A stretch of 64,000 nt of DNA, taken from positions 1,642,561 to 1,706,560 of the forward strand of contig OX639992.1 in NCBI GenBank assembly GCA_951828515.1, read 5' to 3'. The translations under genes and the position numbers were made by a program. Below the pieces are notes generated by a model, which worked only from the letters and a program-made list of their open reading frames with translations, ran no database searches and was not told the DNA's origin. Below are positions 35,059 through 44,397 of this stretch, one piece after another; within the stretch, counting starts at the first letter, position 1; every line of letters starts with the position of its first letter. The stretch is from an uncultured Poribacteria bacterium. Its GTDB lineage: Bacteria > Poribacteria > WGA-4E > WGA-3G.

Positions 35059-35955
35059 ATGATACTTTTTAAATTTGCCTTTATTACGGACACACATTTG
35101 TACTTAAACGCGCCAAAAAATTTCGCAAGCGGACTCCAGCAACAAAAAAAGAGTCTACAACTTTACGAAAAGCTGGTTGAACAACTTAACGTGTTTGAAC
35201 CCGCCTTCGTGATCCATGGCGGGGATATTGTGTGCGGTGGTCAAAGTTTCGGCATGCCCGCAGAAGAATACGAAACCACACTTGATGGCGCGCAACAACT
35301 CGGGCAACGCATCAATGCACCCTGCTATTACACCCCCGGCAACCACGATTTGCATCCAGAAACCGGCTCCAAAGACGATTACTTGGCACGCTTCAGCACC
35401 AACGGCATGGGTTCCGTCAGTTTTGTGCACGAAAATATTCGGTTTATCCTCCTCGATTCGCAGGAGGTTCCCGAAGACCTCACACACGGGTATATCAGCA
35501 CGAACCAACTGGCGTGGGCAGAGCGCGAATTGAAAAGGGCACGTGATTATGACCAAGAGGTTTTCATCTTTTCACATCAACTCCCATTTCCGAGCGTTGA
35601 GTTCCAAGGAATCGGTTCAAGAGTTGCCAACTCCGCAGAGGTGCTCGAAATTACTGCACCTTTTGATAGACAAATTTTGGCATTTTTTTGTGGGCATCTA
35701 CATCTCAATCGCGTCTTCAGAGAACAAGGTATGTTGTGTATCGTCTCCTCTGGTATTATCTGTTATCCGATGATGTGGCGACAAATCCTCGTATATCCCG
35801 ATAGAGTTGACGTAAAGACCGTGCCAGTCGATTTACCGGATGTCCTCGCCGAATCAGAAGCAGTCAACCCAGATAACAACCTTTATCTATTGGGCAGAGA
35901 TCGGGATCTCAATTTCAGTATTCCTCGGAACTCACAAACGACTGACGAGGTGTGA
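35059..35955 (+). CDS. Calcineurin-like metallophosphoesterase
   Basis: A 298-residue protein with the five metallophosphoesterase blocks: ITDTHLYL (D-x-H), VIHGGDIV (GD), PGNHDLHP (GNHD), FSHQLPFP (H) and FCGHLHLNR (GHxH). These bind two metal ions. No signal peptide is visible, so it is probably cytoplasmic. Substrate unknown (phosphodiester, for example cyclic nucleotide or glycerophosphodiester). MITE-2 copies stand on both sides of the gene. Confidence 0.9.
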   Translation: MILFKFAFITDTHLYLNAPKNFASGLQQQKKSLQLYEKLVEQLNVFEPAFVIHGGDIVCGGQSFGMPAEEYETTLDGAQQLGQRINAPCYYTPGNHDLHPETGSKDDYLARFSTNGMGSVSFVHENIRFILLDSQEVPEDLTHGYISTNQLAWAERELKRARDYDQEVFIFSHQLPFPSVEFQGIGSRVANSAEVLEITAPFDRQILAFFCGHLHLNRVFREQGMLCIVSSGIICYPMMWRQILVYPDRVDVKTVPVDLPDVLAESEAVNPDNNLYLLGRDRDLNFSIPRNSQTTDEV

Positions 35956-35983
35956 ACTGCGTCCGGTTTAACATAACCTCTTC

Positions 35984-36073
35984 AGGACTTACGCAAAATC
36001 AGTAAATCTCGTCTATTCGGACGTATTCGGTGCGGTTAGGAAACCGCATCTACCAAGGAAGTGCGTAAGTCCT
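35984..36073 (+). repeat. MITE-2 copy, 90 bp, carrying a REP palindrome
   Basis: AGGACTTACGCA ... TGCGTAAGTCCT, flanked by the 5-bp direct repeat CTCTT (one extra base on each side). The interior contains the palindrome GGTGCGGTTAGGAAACCGCA at 36029-36048. Confidence 0.88.
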
Positions 36074-36155
36074 ACTCTTTACTGATCACTGAAAGGATTT
36101 CTTGAAAAAATCTGGGGAAACACCCAAGCAAAAACCCCGACTGCTGACTGCTAAT

Positions 36156-36272
36156 TATAGTAAAACCCATAATTAAGTTTACACTCTGTAATGCGGCGAG
36201 GTTAGGAAACCTCGCCAGCAATGTGGGTTTTGTGTTTTCAAGAGCGTGCAAGTATTTTCGGGCTTTACTATA
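36156..36272 (+). repeat. MITE-1 copy, short form
   Basis: TATAGTAAAACCC ... GGGCTTTACTATA, 117 bp. The central palindrome GCGAGGTTAGGAAACCTCGC is intact, without the insert of the long form. It ends 9 bp before the ABC ATPase start codon. Confidence 0.92.
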
Positions 36273-36281
36273 AAAAAAAAA

Positions 36282-37256
36282 ATGATTGAAGTTCAAAATA
36301 TTACCAAAAACTACGGTCCTTTTCAAGCACTCAAGGACATCTCCTTCCAAGTAGACAAGGGACAAATTGTCGGTTTCCTCGGTCCTAACGGAGCAGGAAA
36401 AACAACGACAATGCGGATTCTCACTTGCTTTATGCCAGCGAGTCGCGGACGCGTCACCGTCGCCGGATATGATGTTTTCAAAGAATCGCGCGAGGTTCGG
36501 AAACGCATCGGCTACCTCCCCGAAAACGTTCCGCTCTACCCAGAAATGACGGTGACGAAGTACTTGACGTACATGGCAAAGATCCGTAGCGTACCGCGTA
36601 GTAATATCAAAGGGCAACTGGATACCGCCATCGAGGCATGCGGCCTCACCGAACGCCGACATCAAATCATCGGGCAACTATCCCGTGGTTTTCGACAACG
36701 CGTCGGCTTAGCACAAGCACTCATTCACGAACCAGACGTTTTAATTCTCGATGAACCCACCTCCGGATTAGATCCACGGCAGATTGTCGAAATTCGAGAA
36801 CTCATCAAAGCACTCGGCAAGGAACGCACTATCCTGTTCAGCACCCACATCTTACCCGAAGCCAGTCTTACATGCGAACGGTTGATTATCATCAGCCGCG
36901 GTAAAATTACAGGTGATGTCCTGTTAAAAGAGGGTCGCGCTGTCGCCAGACAGAGCGATGAATCTACCAGTAATACCGAGGATTTGCCAATCGCCGCCTC
37001 CATTCTTTCACTTGAGGTAGCAGGCGCACCAGCAGACGATATATCAGCCGCACTCCACGATGTACCAAACGTGATTCAAGTCGAGCAGATCGACACCGAT
37101 ACGGATGACACAGCGACGTTTCACCTTCACTATACGCTGGCGGCTGACGTTCGTTCGGAAGTGGCAGCAACCATCGTCAAACGTGGGTGGCAACTGCTTG
37201 AAATGCACACGACTGAAATGTCACTCGAAGAACTGTTCCTGTCCTTGACGGTATAG
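36282..37256 (+). CDS. ABC transporter ATP-binding protein, GldA/ABC-2 type
   Basis: A 324-residue ATPase subunit. Walker A GPNGAGKTT, a Q-loop region, signature LSRGFRQRVGLAQAL (a variant of LSGGQ), Walker B VLILDEPTSGLDP and H-loop FSTHIL are all present. A C-terminal extension of about 100 residues follows, as in GldA/gliding- or ABC-2-type exporters. No permease gene lies next to it, which is unusual. The ATG follows a MITE-1 end and a poly-A run with no Shine-Dalgarno. An in-frame GTG inside the element (36246) would add VQVFSGFTIKKK. Confidence 0.9.
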   Translation: MIEVQNITKNYGPFQALKDISFQVDKGQIVGFLGPNGAGKTTTMRILTCFMPASRGRVTVAGYDVFKESREVRKRIGYLPENVPLYPEMTVTKYLTYMAKIRSVPRSNIKGQLDTAIEACGLTERRHQIIGQLSRGFRQRVGLAQALIHEPDVLILDEPTSGLDPRQIVEIRELIKALGKERTILFSTHILPEASLTCERLIIISRGKITGDVLLKEGRAVARQSDESTSNTEDLPIAASILSLEVAGAPADDISAALHDVPNVIQVEQIDTDTDDTATFHLHYTLAADVRSEVAATIVKRGWQLLEMHTTEMSLEELFLSLTV

Positions 37257-37300
37257 GGCGTGCTTCCACCAGCACATTTGCTAAGAAAGCCGAAATTTCC

Positions 37301-38053
37301 TTAGTCATCCGTTATCTCAACTGGTAATTTCAACTGCTCGCGAACGGTTCGACGCACCTCAATGCAGATACGCATCGCGTGTGCCGTTTCGTCCGCGGTC
37401 GCGAATTTTCCAGGGTAACGGGGATCCACCGCATGTTCCGACAGCTTTGAAAAATCTTCCCGCCACACATCCCAAGCAGAAAGAACCGGGACAATCAGAT
37501 TCAATAACTCTTGTAAATCGTGCGTCCTCGGAAACGGAATATCTGCTTCCTGAAGCCATGCTTTCAGATACTTTTCAATACATTGCTGGGCGTGGAAACA
37601 GATTGCATCGTTTACTGGATTCTGTCCTTGAAGCACTTGCTGCGCCACAGTATAATCGCCTTCAGCCTTCTGCACCCATTCCTCCGTCAATGGATTTATC
37701 ACGTATTTTTCCTTCTTTGGGGGTTTCAAAAAAAAATTAGCAGTCTCATAAAGCACCTCGCCTTTTTCAGTGATCTCTCGGAGGAACCAGTCGTTATAAG
37801 CGAGGCGATACGCAAGGTCTTCAGGCGAATGCACGAGCACATGCAGGCGGAAAGGACGATCGAGACGCTCCCGAATTTCTATCTCTTGCTGGCGTGCTTC
37901 CGATTTCGCAATCGGCATCACCACCAACAGATCAACATCCGAGTATTCCTTGGGAGTGCCGTACGCATAAGAACCGAACAAAATAATTTGGAGCGGCGCG
38001 AACTCGCGCACGATATCATCACAGGTCGCTTGAATCTCTTCCCGGGTAACCAT
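37301..38053 (-). CDS. MNT nucleotidyltransferase-HEPN fusion protein
   Basis: A 250-residue protein. The N-terminal minimal nucleotidyltransferase has the motif GSYAYGTPKEYSDVDLLV (GS...DxD) at about residues 27-44. The C-terminal HEPN domain begins about residue 125 (WVQKAEGDYTVAQQVL...CFHAQQCIEKYLKAWL). MNT and HEPN are usually two adjacent genes acting as antitoxin and RNase toxin, and here they are fused. A classical HEPN RNase motif (R-x4-6-H) is not visible, so it may be a non-toxic or antibiotic-nucleotidyltransferase-like member. Confidence 0.85.
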   Translation of the reverse strand: MVTREEIQATCDDIVREFAPLQIILFGSYAYGTPKEYSDVDLLVVMPIAKSEARQQEIEIRERLDRPFRLHVLVHSPEDLAYRLAYNDWFLREITEKGEVLYETANFFLKPPKKEKYVINPLTEEWVQKAEGDYTVAQQVLQGQNPVNDAICFHAQQCIEKYLKAWLQEADIPFPRTHDLQELLNLIVPVLSAWDVWREDFSKLSEHAVDPRYPGKFATADETAHAMRICIEVRRTVREQLKLPVEITDD

Positions 38054-38180
38054 GTTCCATTCCCTCTTCTGTTGGGTCTATCTACAACAGGAACCTACCG
38101 CCAATATCCGTAAAATGTATACGGATCATTATGCCACATCTTCGTCACATAGACAAGGAAAATCCTCTCCCAAAAAAATC

Positions 38181-38209
38181 TTGATTTCTAAATGCATCTA
38201 TCGTATAAT
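38181..38209 (+). promoter_or_regulatory. Promoter of the FAH-SDR pair
   Basis: TTGATT (38181-38186), 17-bp spacer, TATAAT (38204-38209), 56 bp before the FAH-family start codon. Confidence 0.65.
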
Positions 38210-38264
38210 CTGTGCCACAGAATCATTTCAACAGGGAGGCGCAATCAGCTAAAAAAGAACTATT

Positions 38265-39194
38265 ATGAGACTTGTTACCTTTCAAACCAAATCGACAGAT
38301 ACCACCCCAAGACTTGGCGTGTGGATCGACGATGCCCAGATTATTGACCTTACCGCTGTTGTCCCAGATATGTGCCAATTCTTTGAACAGAATTGCATTG
38401 CTGATGCACAAGGGTACATTGAGCGTACAGACCTGTCCGATATTGTTTTCCCTGTTGCTGACGTGCAGCTGCTCGCCCCATTTCCATGTCCTGAAAGCCT
38501 ACGCGATTTCGGTGTATTCAACACCCACATGGAGGCTGCAGCACGGATCACTGGCAAAGAGATTTCACCTGAATGGTTCAAACTGCCCAACTATTACCGC
38601 GGCAGCACGAGTCCTTCCTCCATTACCGGACACGAAGCCGTTGTCACCTGGCCCAACTATACCCAAAAACTCGATTTTGAATTGGAGTGGGGGGTCTATA
38701 TCGGCAAAACGGGGAAAAACATCTCCGTAGCAGAAGCCTCCGAGTACATCGCTGGTTACACGATTTACAATGACATCAGTGCACGGGATATTCAATTCCG
38801 ACACATGACCATGGCACTCGGTCCCGCGAAAGGGAAAGACTTCGACAATAGCAATATTATGGGACCCTGCCTCGTTACACCAGATGAAATCGGCGATCCC
38901 TACAACCTCCGAATGATCGCCAGGGTTAACGGCGAAGTCTGGGCAGACGGGAATACCTCGGATATGTATTACTCGTTTGAAGAAATGATTTCGTTCGTTT
39001 CACAATCAGAAACGCTCTATCCGGGCGAATTTTTAGGCTCCGGTACCGTTGGGAAAGGGTGTGGGTGGGAACTCGACCGCTGGATTCAACCGGGGGACGT
39101 TATTGAACTTGAGGTTGAAAACATTGGTGTGCTCAGAAACCCAATCGGTGAACCAGAAGTGAACCCCGCCGAATGGACGGAAAAAGGTCTTTAA
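38265..39194 (+). CDS. Fumarylacetoacetate hydrolase-family protein
   Basis: A 309-residue cytoplasmic enzyme of the FAH superfamily, which cleaves or decarboxylates small keto acids (aromatic or sugar-acid breakdown). The N-terminal small domain is followed by the catalytic barrel with GHEAVVTWPNY...LDFELEWGVYIGKTGKNIS (metal-binding Glu residues), YTIYNDISARDIQ and FLGSGTVGKGCGWELDRWIQPGD. It is 4 bp from the SDR gene that follows, so the two probably act in one degradative pathway, for example on a deoxy-sugar acid (inference). Confidence 0.88.
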   Translation: MRLVTFQTKSTDTTPRLGVWIDDAQIIDLTAVVPDMCQFFEQNCIADAQGYIERTDLSDIVFPVADVQLLAPFPCPESLRDFGVFNTHMEAAARITGKEISPEWFKLPNYYRGSTSPSSITGHEAVVTWPNYTQKLDFELEWGVYIGKTGKNISVAEASEYIAGYTIYNDISARDIQFRHMTMALGPAKGKDFDNSNIMGPCLVTPDEIGDPYNLRMIARVNGEVWADGNTSDMYYSFEEMISFVSQSETLYPGEFLGSGTVGKGCGWELDRWIQPGDVIELEVENIGVLRNPIGEPEVNPAEWTEKGL

Positions 39195-39198
39195 AAAT

Positions 39199-39948
39199 AT
39201 GCGACTTAAAGACAAGGTAGCAATCACTACAGGTGCCGCCTCCGGCATCGGAAAAGCCACAGCGATCCTTTTCGCTGAACACGGTGCAAAGGTAGTCGTC
39301 GCTGATATCGACGAAGACGGCGCGAACCAGACCGTTGCCACCATCCGAGATGCGGGCAACGAAGCCATCTATGTTCAAACCGATGTAACAATCTCAGATA
39401 ACACCGAACGTATGGTGCGGGAAACCCTTAACACCTACGGAAAACTTGATATTTTGCTCAGTAGTGCTGGAATTGCGATGCGACTTCCTGTTGCCGATTT
39501 GCCCGAGGAAGACTGGCACCGTTGCTTAAACGTGAACCTCACCGGGGTCTACCTCTGTGCCAAAGCCGCAATTCCTGCTATGCAGAAAAACGGTGGCGGT
39601 TCCATTATCAACCTATCCTCGATCTATGGACTTGTCGGCGCGGATGTTCGCGCCGCGTATGTGGCTTCCAAAGGTGGTGTAACAAATCTCACCCGTGGGA
39701 TGTCCCTCGATTACGCCGAGGACAACATCCGGGTTAACTGCATCTGTCCGGGTTTCGTCGAAACGCCGTTAGTCGCAGGTGTCATTAAAACGCCAGAGGA
39801 ATACAAGACGCTCGCGGACAAGCACCCGATGCGCCGGCTCGCGCAGCCCGAAGATATTGCCTACGGCGCACTATACCTCGCCTCCGACGAGTCTGCCTTC
39901 GTTACAGGCATCGCTTTACCGATTGATGGCGGATACACCGCTGGATAA
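39199..39948 (+). CDS. Short-chain dehydrogenase/reductase (classical SDR)
   Basis: A 249-residue NAD(P)-dependent oxidoreductase. The cofactor loop TGAASGIGKA, the acidic D of VVADID (NAD preference), LSSAGIAM (NAG-like), INLSSIYG (Ser), and YVASKGG (YxxxK) give the full catalytic set. The end, FVTGIALPIDGGYTAG, is typical. It follows the FAH gene by 4 bp and likely oxidises a sugar or hydroxy acid in the same pathway. Confidence 0.92.
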   Translation: MRLKDKVAITTGAASGIGKATAILFAEHGAKVVVADIDEDGANQTVATIRDAGNEAIYVQTDVTISDNTERMVRETLNTYGKLDILLSSAGIAMRLPVADLPEEDWHRCLNVNLTGVYLCAKAAIPAMQKNGGGSIINLSSIYGLVGADVRAAYVASKGGVTNLTRGMSLDYAEDNIRVNCICPGFVETPLVAGVIKTPEEYKTLADKHPMRRLAQPEDIAYGALYLASDESAFVTGIALPIDGGYTAG

Positions 39949-40067
39949 AATTTCGCACGGCACAGTACAACCGAAAATTGAAGGCTCTATAATTGGTATC
40001 CTCCGACTCAATCTGACGTTAAGATTAGATACGACACACCAATCCCCCATAACAGGAGCTTTACACC

Positions 40068-40760
40068 ATGTTTAACTCAAAGTTATTCTGGGGTGGTATA
40101 TTGCTCTGTGTAGCGGTGTTCGTCGGTATTCTGCTTTATAGAACAAACCAGCCACCTCAGGAACCTATAAAAATTTACAAAATTGTCGTGCCTGAACGGC
40201 GCGCCACAGCTCACTCTACAGATACACAAAAGGAACAAACAAACGAAGATACCGTTAAAACAGAGGAAACCTCTACATCAGTTGATCCCGATGTGTCTAT
40301 AGACTCTGAAGATTTCACACCGCAAGATACACAACTTTTCAAAGCGGAAGAGCAGACTCAAAAAAGCGCTCCGTCCACTGGCACCGAAACAGAAAGTATC
40401 TCTGAGTCTAAAGAAGAACGTTCCTATGGATTAACGCTCGCTGAAATGGCAGCAAGAATTCCTGTCCTTGAGAAGGAAATCCGAACCAATCTCACAAAAG
40501 CGGTGGAACTCTATATGGAACTGAGAAACACAGATGGAGTGGCAAATAAATCATCTGAACTCCTCGCTTGGCGCGATGAGACATGGCAAGAGGTAAAACG
40601 ACTGTTCCATGAGGTCTCTCGTACCGGAAAAATTGCACAATATACATCTTATTTGAAAGCAACAGGTGTGGAGGAAAATCCGCTACTTCCCGGTGGATGG
40701 ATATATGAACTGACGGAACCGCTACCGATGCGGGTTACCCCCGGTGGGACGTCCCAATAA
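40068..40760 (+). CDS. Membrane-anchored hypothetical protein
   Basis: A 230-residue protein with one N-terminal membrane helix (about residues 5-24). An acidic, Thr/Ser/Glu-rich low-complexity linker follows (about 45-120), then a helical C-terminal domain (LTLAEMAARIPVLEKEIRTNL...WQEVKRLFHEVSRTGKIAQY). No known family was recognised. AACAGGAGC precedes the ATG. It lies 54 bp before the cytochrome gene; a periplasmic partner role is possible but not shown. Confidence 0.7.
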   Translation: MFNSKLFWGGILLCVAVFVGILLYRTNQPPQEPIKIYKIVVPERRATAHSTDTQKEQTNEDTVKTEETSTSVDPDVSIDSEDFTPQDTQLFKAEEQTQKSAPSTGTETESISESKEERSYGLTLAEMAARIPVLEKEIRTNLTKAVELYMELRNTDGVANKSSELLAWRDETWQEVKRLFHEVSRTGKIAQYTSYLKATGVEENPLLPGGWIYELTEPLPMRVTPGGTSQ

Positions 40761-40814
40761 GCCGTGGTATACTTGAACGACTCTGACAGTTCCTGTTAGA
40801 GTTAAATTAAAAAA

Positions 40815-43571
40815 ATGCGAAAAATCTTCTTCTGCGCTTTTCTCATTCTACTCATAAATAGCGCGTACCTGTTCAGTTTCGGCGAACCGACGCTCTTTTA
40901 CATCTTCAACGTCCTGTTCCACGTTGGACTCGGTGTCGTTTTAATAATTCCATTCAGTATCTACACCTACCAATATTTACGGCGTAACTCGCAAGCCGAT
41001 ATTCAAAAGAAGCAAATTTCAACACTCGGACAAGCAGGAAGTATTGGAATCATCGTTGGCATCATCAGTGGTGGCTATCTAATGATTGTCGGCGCGACAA
41101 CTCCCTATCGGTGGTTACTCATCACACACATCGTCAGTGTAAGCGCGGGGAGTATCCTTCTCTGCATTCACCTATTAAGAGACAAAGAACTCCTCACGCC
41201 ATTATTCAAAAAAATTAGCATCGGCGTGCTAACTGTTGTCGTCCTGTTCCCGATAGGTGCGAAACTCACACAACACTACCTGCCGAATGAAACATATCTC
41301 GTCGAAAATCCAGCACTACCCCCTACGAGTATGTACGAGGAAGGCGGCGGTACAACCGGTCATTTCTTCCCTGCCTCCGTCGAAACGGAGACCGGCGCGC
41401 TGATTCCAACCGATTTCTTCCTTACATCGGAGACCTGCGCCACCAAGGGGTGTCACCCAGACATTTATCGGCAGTGGAACGAATCTGCCCACCATTTCTC
41501 CTCTTTCAACAACCAGTGGTATCGCAAATCAATTATCTATATGCAGGAGATCAACGGTATTCAACCCTCTAAATGGTGTGGGGGATGCCACGACCCCGCA
41601 ATCCTACTCAACGGTGTGATGGACAGACCCATTCGTGAAAACCTCCATACACCCGCCGCACAAGCAGGACTTGCCTGCACAGCGTGCCATTCTATCGAAA
41701 AAGTCAAAGACACAATGGGCAACAGCGGGTATGTGATTAAATACCCACCGCTTCACGACATCGCTGCCAGCGATAACCCTGTTATCCGCAATTTGCATAA
41801 CTATCTCATTCGGCTCGACCCAGAGCCTCACAAAAAGAGTTTCCTCAAACCGTTTCACCGTGAAAATACTGCCGAGTTCTGTTCAACCTGCCATAAAGTG
41901 CATCTCGACGAACCCGTCAACAATTTTCGATGGATACGCGGTTTCAACGACTACGATCAGTGGCAGAAAAGTGGTGTCTCCCATCAAGGTGCGTTGTCCT
42001 TCTACTATCCTGAAACGGCGAAGAAGTGTGTCGATTGTCACATGCCCCTCGTTGACTCGACGGATGCCGCAAACATCAACGGCAAGGTCCACAACCATCG
42101 ATTCCCAGCCGCGAACACGGCACTGCCTTTTGTGAACCAACACCCAGAGCAACTCAAAATTGTTACTGATTTTTTGCAGGATGACGTGGTAACGTTAGAT
42201 TTATTCGCAGACGGCAGCCCAATCCCACGTGACAGTACCGAAGTCATCCGAGGCGAAAACACACGGATCGATGTCGTCGTCCGCACACGCGGTGTCGGTC
42301 ACCGTTTTCCGGCTGGCACGATTGACGCATTCGACATCTGGCTGGAAGTGAAAGCCACTGATGAAAACGGGAAAATTGTCTTCTGGAACGGTAGGATCGC
42401 CGCCCCTAATGGAAACGGACCGGTTGATCCAAGTGCACACTTTTATCGCGCCTATATGCTGGATGCACACGGGAATTTGATTAACAAACGAAACGCTTGG
42501 GCAACCCGGACCGTGCTCTACTCAAACACAATCCCACCAGGTGCCGCTGATACCGCGCGCTACCGACTCGAAATCCCATCTGATTGTGGAAATCTTCTCA
42601 CAGTGGAGGCGAAACTCAACTACCGTAAATTTAATTGGTGGCATACACAGTGGGCTTATGCTGGCGTGCGCGACCCAGAAGACACAGATTTTCAGGTAGA
42701 TAAAGGCTATGACGACGGCAAATGGGTCTGGACGGGTGACACTTCAGATGTCGCCGGAAAAATCAAAGCGATTCCAAACCTACCCACTATCGTAATGGCA
42801 TCTACCAAATCAACCTTAAAAGTAGCAGGCACAGTCCCTGTGCCGTCAGCCGAAGTAGCAAACACACACCGTGTGCCGATGCAAAAAGTAGAAGAGGTAG
42901 GTCCTACGCTGTCACAACCTGAAAATACGCGCGAACGGTGGAACGACTACGGTATCGGGTTACTCCTACAGGGTGATCTGAAAGCCGCAGAGACTGCATT
43001 CCTCAAAGTAACCGAAATAGAGCCAGGATACCTCGATGGGTGGGTAAACGTGGCAAGAGTTAGAATCCAAGAAGGAGATATGCAAAGCGCAGAAGCGATG
43101 CTCGAAAAGGCGTTTGAAATCCAGCAGACATTGCCACCCGAAAACCCACATCGAGCAAAAGTCCACTACTTTTACGCACTCATTCAGGAGGCTTCCGGGA
43201 ATTATGACACAGCCATTGAGCATCTCCAGCACGCCGCCTCGCAGTTCCCGCGTGATACTCGTGTTCGGAACAAACTCGGACGCATGTACTTCCTGAAACG
43301 CAACTACGAAACCGCGCTGGCGGAATTCCAGAAGACGCTCACCGTCGACCCAGAAGACCTGGATGCACACTACAATATGATGCGTTGTTACCGCGCCCTT
43401 AAGAATCCTTCGCTCGCCGCCAAATCGCAAAAACTCTATTTACGCTTTAAGGCGGACGAATCGGTCGACGCAATCACGGGTATCCCGCGCCGCGCAGATG
43501 CGGATGTCAACCGTGAACGTCAACGAATCCACGAACACACCAATAGTCATGAATCTCTATCCTACCCCTGA
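40815..43571 (+). CDS. Membrane multihaem cytochrome c with C-terminal TPR domain
   Basis: A 918-residue protein. About four to five membrane helices occupy residues 1-150. The periplasmic part contains haem sites CGGCH (about 255), CTACH (about 288), CSTCH (about 356) and CVDCH (about 405). An atypical CATKGCH with four intervening residues comes first (about 208). A beta-rich section (about 450-640) and at least four TPR units (from about 720, YGIGLLLQGDLKAAETAF...) follow. The design fits c554-like multihaem cytochromes with TPR tails found in Planctomycetes-type lineages. Probable role: periplasmic electron transfer; partner unknown. Confidence 0.88.
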   Translation: MRKIFFCAFLILLINSAYLFSFGEPTLFYIFNVLFHVGLGVVLIIPFSIYTYQYLRRNSQADIQKKQISTLGQAGSIGIIVGIISGGYLMIVGATTPYRWLLITHIVSVSAGSILLCIHLLRDKELLTPLFKKISIGVLTVVVLFPIGAKLTQHYLPNETYLVENPALPPTSMYEEGGGTTGHFFPASVETETGALIPTDFFLTSETCATKGCHPDIYRQWNESAHHFSSFNNQWYRKSIIYMQEINGIQPSKWCGGCHDPAILLNGVMDRPIRENLHTPAAQAGLACTACHSIEKVKDTMGNSGYVIKYPPLHDIAASDNPVIRNLHNYLIRLDPEPHKKSFLKPFHRENTAEFCSTCHKVHLDEPVNNFRWIRGFNDYDQWQKSGVSHQGALSFYYPETAKKCVDCHMPLVDSTDAANINGKVHNHRFPAANTALPFVNQHPEQLKIVTDFLQDDVVTLDLFADGSPIPRDSTEVIRGENTRIDVVVRTRGVGHRFPAGTIDAFDIWLEVKATDENGKIVFWNGRIAAPNGNGPVDPSAHFYRAYMLDAHGNLINKRNAWATRTVLYSNTIPPGAADTARYRLEIPSDCGNLLTVEAKLNYRKFNWWHTQWAYAGVRDPEDTDFQVDKGYDDGKWVWTGDTSDVAGKIKAIPNLPTIVMASTKSTLKVAGTVPVPSAEVANTHRVPMQKVEEVGPTLSQPENTRERWNDYGIGLLLQGDLKAAETAFLKVTEIEPGYLDGWVNVARVRIQEGDMQSAEAMLEKAFEIQQTLPPENPHRAKVHYFYALIQEASGNYDTAIEHLQHAASQFPRDTRVRNKLGRMYFLKRNYETALAEFQKTLTVDPEDLDAHYNMMRCYRALKNPSLAAKSQKLYLRFKADESVDAITGIPRRADADVNRERQRIHEHTNSHESLSYP

Positions 43572-43667
43572 ACACCAGCACGTAGCTTGAATTGAACGAA
43601 AACCCGCGACACCCAATACGACGCGTTCGGGCCAAGAGACATGACGATTAAATTGGAAAGTTAGCAA

Positions 43668-43785
43668 TATAGTAAAACCCATAATTAAGTTTACACTCTG
43701 TAATGCGGCGAGGTTAGGAAACCTCGCCAGCAATGTGGGGTTTTGTGTTTTCGAGAGTGTGCAAGTATTTTCGGGCTTTACTATA
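43668..43785 (+). repeat. MITE-1 copy, short form, CGAGAGTG variant
   Basis: TATAGTAAAACCC ... GGGCTTTACTATA; ends 13 bp before the hicA stop codon, in the convergent gap with the cytochrome gene. Confidence 0.92.
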
Positions 43786-43798
43786 TAGGACGGGGAAA

Positions 43799-44029
43799 TT
43801 AGACTTCTGCGAACAGGCGAAAGTATTCTTCTCTGCTCATGTTGACGGTTCGCATATTATTTCTGATGATGGTAACCGGCACTTCATCATAGCGAGGAAT
43901 GACAACAGCCCGTTTAGCATTAGGATGGTGATAGATGAGATGTGACCCTTTTTGTCGAATACGATGACACCCGAATCCTTCAAAAATCTTAACTTGGGTT
44001 CGCCAGTCTGTTGGCGAAAGTTTCGACAT
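43799..44029 (-). CDS. hicA: HicA-like mRNA interferase toxin
   Basis: A 76-residue basic protein with the HicA double-stranded-RNA-binding-like fold. The core is FEGFGCHRIRQKGSHLIYHHP, in which GSH holds the catalytic His, followed by PRYDEVPVTIIRNNMR. The ATG overlaps the hicB stop as TAATG. In type II HicBA modules HicA cuts mRNA and HicB neutralises it. Here the antitoxin gene comes first. Confidence 0.85.
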   Translation of the reverse strand: MSKLSPTDWRTQVKIFEGFGCHRIRQKGSHLIYHHPNAKRAVVIPRYDEVPVTIIRNNMRTVNMSREEYFRLFAEV

Positions 44030-44313
44030 TAGAGGGCACCAAGAGGTATGGTTCGTTGGTGAAAGGCTACTACCTGTTTATCAAGTTGAAGGGTCGGCTG
44101 TGAAGTATTTAAATCGTAACCCGCCTCTTCCAAAAACGTTTTGAGTGTTCCAAGTCGAGCGGTTTCTTCCAGTTGAATTTCAATAACCTCAAGGAGGTTT
44201 TTCTGTGCTTCTTCAATCGTCCTCCCACAACTCACAACATCTAACTCTGGGCAGTAGGCGGTGTACATATTGCCCTCTTTCCAAATTTCTTCCGTTATCA
44301 CTAAATTTTTCAT
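44029..44313 (-). CDS. hicB: HicB-like antitoxin
   Basis: A 94-residue protein with the degenerate RNase H-like HicB fold: MYTAYCPELDVVSCGRTIEEAQKNLLEVIEIQLEE is typical. There is no obvious C-terminal DNA-binding helix-turn-helix or ribbon-helix-helix, so autoregulation may need another factor. First gene of the minus-strand hicBA pair. A perfect 13-bp inverted repeat lies 85 bp upstream. Confidence 0.85.
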   Translation of the reverse strand: MKNLVITEEIWKEGNMYTAYCPELDVVSCGRTIEEAQKNLLEVIEIQLEETARLGTLKTFLEEAGYDLNTSQPTLQLDKQVVAFHQRTIPLGAL

Positions 44314-44397
44314 ATAGACTCCATCCCCTTGTAGTGTATAGTATCTATAACCGCCTTTATTTGAAAGTGACGACTTAGGTTAGAGATAGCAACTTGG

